A stretch of DNA of 64,000 bases from Mytilus edulis (lineage: Eukaryota; Mollusca; Bivalvia; Mytilida; Mytilidae). Below, piece by piece: positions 60,801 to 64,000 of the stretch. Each line of letters starts with the position of its first letter. Position 1 is the stretch's first letter. Position numbers and translations under genes: made by a program. The stretch spans positions 32,687,133 to 32,751,132 of the forward strand of contig NC_092346.1 of assembly GCF_963676685.1 (NCBI RefSeq), given 5' to 3'. The notes under the pieces are model-generated. The model ran no database searches. It was not told the DNA's origin and worked only from the letters and a program-made list of their open reading frames with translations.

Positions 60801-62062
60801 ACATAATTTACAGTTAACAGGAACTTGACCTCCTCCAAACGGCTGAGAGGAAGCCATATTTGTCAGGTGTGTCCCAGGTATTTCACTTCCTTGTGTGATC
60901 TATTTTTAAGTTGTTATGATCAATAAGTTAAATACCCTTGTACTTAGTGAATATACTGAAACATGATAACAGTGAACAAATAATTTATAGTTTGTGTAAA
61001 TTTAAATACCATGATTGAGATGACCATAAATATTATATTTCACATGCCTACAATAATTTACAACTAATTAGACTGTCCCTAAGATAATCTACTTATTTTT
61101 TAGTCTGTTTGACTGTTAGGCTTTCTGTTTATCAATGCATCCATCCATTCCAAATCAAGTTCAAAAATGATGTGAACTTTAAAAAAAATTATGATAAATA
61201 ATGATTTTCACCCATATATTACAGATCACTGATCAGGTTAAAGTTTTGTTTAGGGTAGTTTCCAATAAAGTTGTAGTCATGTCAACTTGAAACTTAAAAA
61301 ATCAACAAAAAATAAATTAGGGTTTTGAACCAGATTTCACGGTTTACTGAATATAGAAATGTGATAGTATGAGCGGGGCAATGAGACAGATGGTCACATT
61401 GTTAAGACTACTTTCTCTTCTGTCCATTTTGGTTTGATCTGCCCTTCAATGTTTGAATTAGGTTTTAGACTTTAAAATTGTTTGGCTTCCAACAGTACTG
61501 AAGAGACTCTTTTACGAGATGCAGTCAAAATTTGAACCATTAATGCTATTATGGTTGAAGATGCTAACAGAGCATTATAATTTTAGTGATATTAATGTCA
61601 AGTCATCATAAAGGACATTTACCATTTGCAACAAATATTGGTATGACATGAGTCATGTGACTTACAATGGGTCTCAGTCAATATTTTGAATAGAAATATA
61701 TGTTGTTGCATTTGTATCAGTCATGCAGAAAAGTCATATTTACAACTAATTATATTTAAACATTACTGTTATCAATTGTGTTAAACATGAGAAATTCTTT
61801 TTTACATTTTCAATTTGATTTCTTAGCATGAAATCGGTAGCATATATAAGACCATTATATAATTTTGTTCTATATCTTATAATTGTTTTTATTTATATTT
61901 TCCAAACAGATTTTAATGGACTACTCTGGAGGTGCTAGTCTCAACATACATATAACAGAATCACGTCCACTATCTGTAGATATCATCAAGGCTTACACAG
62001 AGGAAATTTTGTATGGATTAGAATATTTACACAAAAAAGATGTGGTACATAAGTACCTAAGG
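30767..62062 (+). CDS. EIF2AK4: GCN2-type eIF2-alpha kinase (EIF2AK4), 5' part, ten exons
   Basis: Reconstructed join: 30767-30871, 33948-34072, 34698-34800, 39850-40023, 46860-46940, 47315-47499, 49036-49163, 53910-54070, 55962-56072, 61910-62062. All introns are GT-AG and the phases agree, giving 442 codons with no stop. Exons 1-4 encode the RWD domain (residues ~10-125), which in GCN2 binds GCN1. The end of exon 4 and exons 5-6 form a charged coiled and Pro/Ser/Thr-rich linker. Exons 7-10 match the start of the GCN2 pseudokinase domain (R-G-x-C-x-G, then Y-x-G, EWVLKW, LRHKNLIHYLA, LEYLHKKDVVHK). GCN2 senses uncharged tRNA and stalled ribosomes and phosphorylates eIF2-alpha. The kinase, HisRS-like and C-terminal domains must lie past the window end. 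Confidence 0.93.
31394..33698. mobile_element. DNA-transposon-like element with iterated terminal inverted repeats
   Basis: The left end (GGTCGTTCCGGCCCC...CGATCCGGCCC...GTCGATCTGGCCCCA, 31394-31441) is mirrored at 33631-33698 (TGGGGCCAGATCGAC, then three GG-CGGATCGAC units). Each end carries several copies of a GTCGATCCGGCCC motif. Its interior contains the separate repeat at 32245-33523, so the structure is nested. No transposase frame is visible, so it is non-autonomous. Confidence 0.65.
32245..33523. mobile_element. bivalve dispersed repeat (AGCTCACCTGG...AGGTGAGCGAC family)
   Basis: It starts with a hairpin, AGCTCACCTGGCCC/GGGCCAAGTGAGCT (32245-32275), and ends AAGGTGAGCGACACAGG and CTCTTTAGAGCCTCTAG. 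AGCTCACCT and AGGTGAGC are inverted ends. The interior is two tandem copies of a ~500-bp unit (starting about 32321 and 32825), each with GTGTGGCGT-ACCCG, CCAACCAAGATGGCC and CAACCCGTTGTTGGG. Confidence 0.75.
33948..34072 (+). CDS. EIF2AK4: GCN2 exon 2 (RWD)
   Basis: VERPLHICLILKQQ through CPNKYPDL, with the YPD of the RWD fold. The acceptor is ATTTTAG and the donor TTGTAAGT. Phase: starts 0, ends 2. Confidence 0.9.
34698..34800 (+). CDS. EIF2AK4: GCN2 exon 3 (RWD)
   Basis: It completes Leu and reads VPEISLENSKGLSNEQ to SMVGE, ending in phase 0 at GTAACT. The acceptor is TTTTTAAAG. Confidence 0.9.
35443..35730. mobile_element. dispersed element, ATGCCCCAC/GTGGGGCAT family, best copy
   Basis: Complete copy from ATGCCCCACCTACGATAG to GAGTGGGGCATTCGTG and GACACATTCTTGTTT. 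The ends ATGCCCCAC and GTGGGGCAT are perfect inverted repeats. Confidence 0.75.
35945..36682 (+). repeat. tandem array A of exon-4 acceptor plus exon start, 12 units
   Basis: Each 58-61-bp unit reads TTTTTATACCTTTTTCAG followed by GTTATGGTTCTAGAACTAGC and TCAACATGTACAGACATTTC. This is the end of GCN2 intron 3 plus the first ~44 bases of exon 4. Variation is confined to a few positions: TTCTAG/TTTTAG, CTC/CCC and the tail length. Confidence 0.97.
36683..38589. mobile_element. bivalve dispersed element inserted in the exon-4 array
   Basis: It runs from GACCGCAAAATTTG to TGCGGAGCACCTGG. TATACGACCG at the left edge pairs with CGGTCGTATA near the right end (about 38548-38562). It is bounded by TTATAC on both sides (36677-36682, 38590-38595), which looks like a target duplication. 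A TTATAT also sits at the left edge of the related copy at 52073, so part of it may belong to the element. The interior is made of repeated blocks (GGTCCAAAGGGTCCAAA; ATTGTGCAATAGCAA; a ~150-bp direct repeat at 37727 and 37880). Confidence 0.8.
38590..39849 (+). repeat. tandem array B of exon-4 acceptor plus exon start, 21 intronic units
   Basis: This continues array A after the inserted element. With the genuine exon at 39850 it makes 22 copies here and 34 overall. Units with a 59-bp spacing run into TAG in the next unit. 60-bp units stay open through one junction, giving short repeating peptides around VMVLELAQHVQTF. The unit just before exon 4 reads into a TGA at the real exon, so only the last acceptor supports full-length GCN2. 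Confidence 0.97.
39850..40023 (+). CDS. EIF2AK4: GCN2 exon 4 (end of RWD, start of charged linker)
   Basis: VMVLELAQHVQTFLRDNY, then KSFYEEML and a Lys/Gln/Glu-rich coiled stretch ending KRKEEKE. It is phase 0 at both ends, with donor GTATTC. It resembles the GCN2 segment E-L-A-x-x-Q-S-F-L...SFHEEM. The acceptor at 39848-39849 is the last in the tandem array. Confidence 0.9.
40140..40290. mobile_element. fragment of SINE central domain
   Basis: GGGCACTCAGGCTTCCTTCAC and AAATAAAAACTGGCCGCC resemble the body of the SINE-like element at 57432-58010 (CTTTCTCCGCCAATAAAA, AATAGCC). It lies between the two copies of the exon-4 end. Confidence 0.45.
40362..40530 (+). pseudogene. duplicated end of GCN2 exon 4 with its donor (exon fragment)
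   Basis: GAGAACAACAGAAAAGACTT, then GATTTTCTGAAAAGAAA, GAAAAAGATGTATTTG and TTTTGTTTGATTAT repeat the last ~50 bases of exon 4, the donor and the following intron (39970-40110). It has several substitutions. The GT of the donor is kept at 40414-40415, but no acceptor precedes it. Confidence 0.8.
40540..46450. other. GCN2 intron 4 body, no gene seen
   Basis: This is mostly AT-rich sequence. A 28-bp direct repeat (ATCACAATGGGATCATGG, two copies) lies at 40563-40620. TTAAGGTGG at 41097 and CACCTTAA at 46137-46144 could be ends of a TTAA-type element. A less AT-rich patch at 45590-46145 contains short protein-like minus-strand frames but nothing identifiable. Confidence 0.4.
46468..46760 (+). 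mobile_element. dispersed repeat, GTGGTATGATTGCCAATGAG family, forward copy
   Basis: GATGTGGTATGATTGCCAATG, then AGGCAACTGTAAGACCTTC, ACAGCCTAATTTATTTATA and CTCCTGACATAGGACAGGTG follow the family order, mirroring 29543-29856. It ends about 100 bp before GCN2 exon 5. Confidence 0.7.
46860..46940 (+). CDS. EIF2AK4: GCN2 exon 5 (charged linker)
   Basis: RQLLEDEIQKRQHALKEE and on to KETKQ, 27 codons, phase 0 at both ends. The acceptor is CTGTTTCAG and the donor GTACAA. It continues the coiled, highly charged segment after the RWD domain. Confidence 0.88.
47315..47499 (+). CDS. EIF2AK4: GCN2 exon 6 (Pro/Ser/Thr-rich linker)
   Basis: ISDEKPTEPEKAVPATPI, then CSPIGTPSTPRRPRMSHSPS and KYNQDKRRR. 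It is a low-complexity linker with several S/T-P sites. It starts in phase 0 and ends two bases into an Arg codon completed by exon 7. The donor is GTATGT. Confidence 0.85.
48087..48232 (-). mobile_element. partial dispersed repeat related to the 29543 family
   Basis: AGGGCCCTTTTTAGCCTGCTG, TTGAAGACTGTACTTTGACC and GGAGAGTTGTGTCATTGGCA, then CTCATACCACATCTTC, share the right end of the family. Confidence 0.55.
48658..48846. mobile_element. MITE with TTA target duplication (PIF/Harbinger-like)
   Basis: GGGCTATTCCATTAAAATGT at the left is mirrored by ACATTTTAATGGAATAGCCC at the right, a perfect 20-bp inverted repeat. TTA lies on both sides (48655-48657 and 48847-48849). A 3-bp TTA duplication and GGG ends fit PIF/Harbinger-derived MITEs. 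Confidence 0.85.
49036..49163 (+). CDS. EIF2AK4: GCN2 exon 7 (start of pseudokinase domain)
   Basis: It completes Arg, then RTSTPLRDTDDSDHQCKDHT, GGIVVIAFNTKSERTIHR and GTCL, ending one base into Gly. R-G-x-C-x-G matches the glycine-rich start of the GCN2 pseudokinase. The donor GTAATG at 49164 is the first of 25 near-identical copies. Reading past it meets TAA within four codons, so this donor has to be used. Confidence 0.9.
49164..51840 (+). repeat. tandem array of exon-7 end plus donor, ~107-bp unit, 24 extra copies
   Basis: Each unit contains CCAATGTAAAGA, CATACTGGAGGGATAGTGG, TTATAGCCTTCAATACTAAA and GGCACATGTTTAG, then GTAATGTTTTATAATACATC. This is the last ~85 bases of exon 7, its splice donor and ~20 intronic bases. 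GGAGGGATAG or a variant recurs about every 107 bp from 49099 to 51768 (25 times, including the exon). At about 51281-51390 a 26-bp sub-unit (ACCAATACTAAATCAGAGAG) is itself repeated. No acceptor is carried by the units. Confidence 0.97.
52073..53015. mobile_element. bivalve dispersed element, same family as 36683-38589, shorter copy
   Basis: It begins TTTTATATGACCCC and ends CCCCAACTGTTCAGGG, GGGGTCGTAAAAAGC, TGCAGAGCACCTGG, as the copy at 36683-38589 does. The middle has the GGGGCC-AAAGGGGC and AATTGCACAGTATTGTGC blocks. Confidence 0.7.
53618..53781. mobile_element. MITE, CAGTGGCGGATCCAG family, copy 1
   Basis: CAGTGGCGGATCCAG at the left is mirrored by CTGGATCCGCTTATG at the right. The interior includes TGACTGACCTAAG, CGCTCCAGTCATGCTTCA and a C/G-run hairpin (GGGGGGGGGCCCGGGCCCCC). 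It ends about 20 bp before the duplicated exon-8 start. Confidence 0.8.
53804..53868 (+). pseudogene. duplicated start of GCN2 exon 8 with its acceptor
   Basis: TATTTTTCAG then GTCATAGTGTCCATGGCAGT and on to GAATTAGTAGCT repeats the first 65 bases of exon 8 with seven differences (about 11 percent). It has a usable-looking acceptor but no donor. Reading on meets TAG at the start of the genuine exon 8. The duplicated unit also includes the upstream TTATGCAAAT, found again at 53869. Confidence 0.85.
53910..54070 (+). CDS. EIF2AK4: GCN2 exon 8 (pseudokinase N-lobe)
   Basis: It completes Gly, then HSIHGSTVYAGIDTASGELV, AISEWVLKWRHIKQKRTQR and CATYLKQ. EWVLKW is the same motif as EWVLQW of vertebrate GCN2. 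The acceptor is TTTTTTTAG and the donor GTAAAT; it ends in phase 0. Confidence 0.92.
54251..54401. mobile_element. MITE, CAGTGGCGGATCCAG family, copy 2
   Basis: CAGTGGCAGATCCAGAAC to CACCTGGATCCGCCTATG, with TGACTGACCTAAGG and CGCTCCAGTCACGCTTCA inside. Copies 1 and 2 flank exon 8 in the same orientation. Confidence 0.8.
54916..55088. mobile_element. possible Tigger/pogo-like MITE
   Basis: CAGTGTATCCTGTGTTATCC at the left and GGATTAGGCAGGTTACTC at the right are imperfect inverted repeats between TA dinucleotides. The TTATCC-type ends resemble pogo/Tigger elements. The match is imperfect. Confidence 0.4.
55962..56072 (+). CDS. EIF2AK4: GCN2 exon 9 (pseudokinase)
   Basis: ITSIEQEIHSLIRLRHKNLI, then HYLAIKYIQEAGECTVY, 37 codons, phase 0 at both ends. 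The H-x-N-[LIV] motif in RLRHKNLIHYLA parallels KLSHPNVVRYLAM of vertebrate GCN2. The acceptor is TTTATTCCAG and the donor GTAAGT. Confidence 0.92.
56670..56815. mobile_element. ATGCCCCAC family fragment
   Basis: TATGCCCCAT, GGGCATTATGTTTTCTG, the TCTGTGTGT-TGTCTGTCCG run and CCTGCTTCAGGTTAAAGTT match the left part of the family. The right part is missing. Confidence 0.6.
57432..58010 (+). mobile_element. tRNA-derived SINE-like element with repeated central domain
   Basis: The head at 57438-57510 carries an A-box-like TGGATGAGTGG and a B-box-like GAGTTTCAACTCC, as expected of a tRNA-derived Pol III promoter. It is followed by about four diverged copies (~120 bp each) of a block with GGTTGGTGGGTCTCTG, CACCAATAAAACTGATCAC and TAGCCAA. 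The first three copies end in CAATCAATCAAT-type tails. Confidence 0.6.
57995..58600. repeat. tandem repeat, ~85-bp unit, three copies, split by a MITE
   Basis: AATCAATCAATTGATCAATA, then TTTCATTTCTACCTGTGA and GACTGCTTAA, occurs at about 57997, 58455 and, more diverged, 58537. The first copy is interrupted at its TTAA by the insertion at 58049-58420. Confidence 0.8.
58049..58420. mobile_element. MITE with TTAA target duplication
   Basis: GGGGGCTCGCGGGTATA at the left is mirrored by TATAACCACGAGCCTCC at the right. TTAA lies on both sides (58045-58048, 58421-58424). The next tandem copy (CTGCTTAACAATTAATCC) shows the uninterrupted target with one TTAA. TTAA targeting is typical of piggyBac-like elements. 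Confidence 0.85.
58953..58958 (-). terminator. candidate poly(A) signal of the antisense TRIM-like gene
   Basis: TTTATT on the + strand reads AATAAA on the - strand, about 210 bp past the stop codon of the gene at 59169-60857. Confidence 0.35.
59169..60857 (-). CDS. TRIM-like protein: two B-boxes, coiled coil, propeller-like C-terminus; no RING
   Basis: This is an uninterrupted 562-codon ORF. The first zinc-binding module (B-box 1 type) has C16, C19, C29, C32, C37, C40, H45 and H54. The B-box 2 module has C76, H79, C88, C91, C96, C99, H104 and H107. Residues ~115-250 are a Lys/Glu-rich coiled coil. About 300-562 looks like an NHL-type beta-propeller, with repeated short hydrophobic strands such as NKLIVGAYNGK, NGNIHVADN, DNVVVIDV and GQLYIGCT. 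No RING finger precedes the B-boxes, so it is probably not itself an E3 ligase, unlike full TRIM proteins. Bivalves carry many such TRIM2/3/56/71-like genes. The gene is intronless and lies antisense inside GCN2 intron 9, which suggests retroposition or local duplication. The start MASSQPFGGG sits just before the first zinc motif. Confidence 0.88.
   Translation of the reverse strand: MASSQPFGGGQVPVNCKLCKTDRPIQWKCMDCSIMMCAHCKENVHSQFKNALDHKIIKKEEIGLHKEELDFTNIKCNEHTGQSSCLYCNTCEILVCPTCVAKIHKKHDLIEISDAYNIKVEILKKGQSKMQKSNYKINAKKDQLNKLVCAENIKYNKEKRNIQSHEETVKQQVEQYFKELKNKLEQSHETVLTSVKSDLNAISLFTTQKEDKITEVQNCIDLSNASEFFKEVKKMEKFTENQEPRTRLSYTSSPTFVTGNLNQSHIGSLQDDGNLSAEINTSLVINNEYQTELELIRFVSPCLDQSIWISSGIYKVLQRVKPEGTNLKVLSKFNIHVCGMAVTPSNQFLLCVLGGTRLQQISSTGELTDSVYDVSPLLPIAIHVISDNKLIVGAYNGKLKRSVVIIMNKKGDKEAVYEHDEHNQPLFNNPRRITTTCNGNIHVADNISDDWCGKVVVLGQGGHIINQYTGHPTINKSKPFKPVDIVTTPSDNVVVIDVITRILHILNDNGHLISYFNTNDIGIEFPHSFAFNTTGQLYIGCTKAVGDEAKDAKLYVINIEGF
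61228..61390. mobile_element. ATGCCCCAC family fragment, diverged
   Basis: CAGGTTAAAGTTTTG, TAGTTTCCAATAAAGTTG, ATTTCACGGTTTACTGAA and GAGCGGGGCA correspond to the right half of the family. Confidence 0.5.
61910..62062 (+). CDS. EIF2AK4: GCN2 exon 10 (pseudokinase), last exon in the window
   Basis: ILMDYSGGASLNIHITES, then IIKAYTEEILYGLEYLHKK and DVVHKYLR, 51 codons, phase 0 at both ends. L-x-Y-L-H-x-x-x-V-V-H-K matches vertebrate GCN2. The HRD-type catalytic motif is degenerate here (VHK), as expected for the pseudokinase. The acceptor is CCAAACAG and the donor GTAGGT. Confidence 0.92.
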
Positions 62063-62214
62063 GTAGGTAACTGATGTTCAAATTATATTCAAAGTGTATG
62101 CTTGTTCAATTAAATATGTATAATTAGGATGGGGATTATTTATTGTCTATGCGACAGCAATCCACCAACACAATAGACAACAAAAGCAACATTTTCAACA
62201 TTTGACTTGTGATT

Positions 62215-63965
62215 TTTGTCGAGCCTTCGACTTTAGTCGAAAAAGCGAGACATAGCAATCCTACATTCTGTGACATCGTTGTTGTCGGCTGCGGCGGCAG
62301 CGGCGGCGTTCACAAATATTCACTCTGTGGTTAAAGTTTTAGAAATTTTAATATCTTTCTTAAACTATCCTGGATTTCTACCAAACTGGGACAGAAGCTT
62401 GTTTATGATCATAAGATAGTATCTAGAAGTAAATTTCGTAAAAAAAAAAATTCCTGTTATTTCTTATTTTACTTGTAAATGGACTTAGTTTTTCTGCCTG
62501 GAAACATAACATTCACTCTGTGGTTAAAGTTTTTAAAATTTTAATAACTTTCTTAAACTATTCTGGATTTGTACCAAACTTGGACAGAAGCTTGTTTATG
62601 ATCATAAGAAAGTATCCTGAAGTAAATTTAAAAAAATAAATCTGTTTTTGTCGAGCCTGCGACTTTTGTCGCAGAATGCTCGACATAGGGATAGTGATCA
62701 GTCAGCAGTGGCGTTAGCTAACTTCTTAAAAGCTTTATATTTTAGAAAGTGGAAGACCTGGATGCTTCATACTTTGTATATATACGCCGCATGTTACCAA
62801 ATTTCCGTCAGTTACATGTCAAATGTCCTTGACCTCATTTTCATGGTTCAGTGACTACTTGAAAAAAAAGTTAAGATTTTTTTGTAATGTTAAATTCTCT
62901 CTTATTATAAGTAATAAGATAACTATATTTGGTATGTGCGTACCTTGCAAGGTCCTCATGCTTGTCATACAGTTTTCACATGACCTCGACCTCATTTCAT
63001 GGATCAGTGAACAAGGTTAAGTTTTGGTGGTCAGTCCATATCTCAGATATTCGGTGTATTGTAAGGTGTATGTGTTCAACTGGCAGGTGTCATCTGACCT
63101 TGACTTCATTTTCATTCTTCAGTGGTTATAGTTAAGTTTTTGTGTTTTGGTCTGTTTTTCTTATACTGTATGCAATAGGTCTACTATATTTAGTGTATGG
63201 AATGATTGTAAGGTGTACATGTCCAACTGGGAGTTGTCATCTGACCTGGGCCTCATTTTCATGGCTCAGTGGTCACAGTTAAGTTTTTGAGTTTTGTTCT
63301 TTTTTCTATTACCAGCAGTAGGTCAACTATATTTGGTGTATGGAAATAGTTTATGATCTATATGTCAGTTGCGCAGGTTTTATTTGACCTTGACCTCATT
63401 TTCACAGTTCATTGCTCAGTGTTAAGTTTTTGTGTTTTGGTCTTTTTTTATTAAACTATAAGCAATAGGTTATATATAACTATATTTGTTGTATGGAAGA
63501 ACTGTTAGCTGTACATGCCTGCCTGGCATGGTTCATCTGACCTTGACCTCATTTTCATGGTTCATTGGTCAAGGTTTAGTTTTCTTGGTTAATGTTTTAA
63601 TAACTTTCTTAAACTATCCTGGATTTGTACCAAACTTGGACGGAAGCTTGTTTATGACCATGAGATAGTATCCAGAAGTAAATTTGTTAAAAACAAAATT
63701 CCATTTTTCAGTATTTTACTTATAAATGGACTTAGTTTTTCTTCCAGTTAACATTACAGAAAGTCTGCAGTTAAAGTTTTTAAATCATTTATGAGATGCA
63801 TAAACTATCCTGGATTTTTACCAAACTTGGACAGAAGCTTCTTACAATCAAAAGATAGTATTGAGAGGAATATTTTTATTGATTTTTTTCCTCATTTTTG
63901 TTGAGCCTGCCATTAACAGCAAAAGTAGCAAGACACTGGGTTCTGCGGAACGCTTACAAATTTTG
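62215..63965. mobile_element. bivalve dispersed element interrupted by another
   Basis: The left part (62215-62645) starts with the hairpin GTCGAGCCTTCGAC...GTCGAAAAAGCGAGAC and contains AACTATCCTGGATTT-TACCAAACT-GGACAGAAGCTTG. The right part (about 63590-63965) repeats this block and ends GCAAGACACTGGGTTCTGCGG. The middle is a different family. Confidence 0.65.
62647..63590. mobile_element. nested bivalve dispersed element (GTCGAGCCTGCGAC family)
   Basis: It starts with the hairpin GTCGAGCCTGCGAC...GTCGCAGAATGCTCGAC. It then carries four to six repeats of a ~170-bp module around TGACCTTGACCTCATTTTCA and GGTTCA-TGGTCA-GGTTAAG-TTT. It lies inside the element of 62215-63965. Confidence 0.65.
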
Positions 63966-64000
63966 AGGTTGAAGTATTTTTGTTTTATCTGGATCAATGT

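Overview
This is about 64 kb of an AT-rich, intron-containing animal genome. The dispersed repeat families, the protein sequences and the very high repeat load point to a marine bivalve, most likely a mussel (Mytilus-like). That assignment is inferred from recognised repeat families and was not checked against a database. No prokaryotic features, CRISPR arrays, rRNA genes or free-standing tRNA genes were seen.

Layout. 1-4.1 kb: the last two coding exons and long 3' UTR of a Meis/homothorax TALE homeobox gene (+ strand). 4.1-5.4 kb: a small tandem repeat and a dispersed element. 6.1-15.0 kb: a large, diverging minisatellite field with a ~30-bp period. It includes a 246-bp higher-order repeat and is interrupted by a foldback MITE and a dispersed repeat. 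17.7-23.7 kb: a complete, apparently very young LTR retrotransposon with identical-looking 853-bp LTRs, a 5-bp target duplication, a tRNA-Leu primer site and one intact 1274-codon ORF. Its domain order is Gag-protease-integrase-RT-RNase H, the Gmr1-type order that is rare among Ty3/gypsy elements. 23.7-30.5 kb: intergenic DNA with dispersed repeats.

30.7 kb to the window end: the 5' part of a GCN2 (EIF2AK4) eIF2-alpha kinase gene on the + strand. Ten exons were reconstructed with all splice phases agreeing (442 codons). They cover the RWD domain, the charged linker and the first part of the pseudokinase domain; the catalytic kinase lies beyond the window. Intron 9 holds an intronless antisense gene for a B-box/coiled-coil TRIM-like protein. 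Introns 1, 3, 4, 6, 7, 8, 9 and 10 carry several MITE, SINE and bivalve-type dispersed repeats, some nested.

The most unusual structure is in the GCN2 gene. Four partial exons have been duplicated together with their splice sites. The acceptor plus start of exon 4 is present as 34 tandem copies (35.9-39.9 kb, split by a transposon). The end plus donor of exon 7 is present as 25 tandem copies (49.1-51.8 kb). The acceptor plus start of exon 8 is duplicated once, and the end plus donor of exon 4 is duplicated once. The gene therefore carries dozens of decoy splice sites, and by reading frame only one copy in each set can give a full-length protein.
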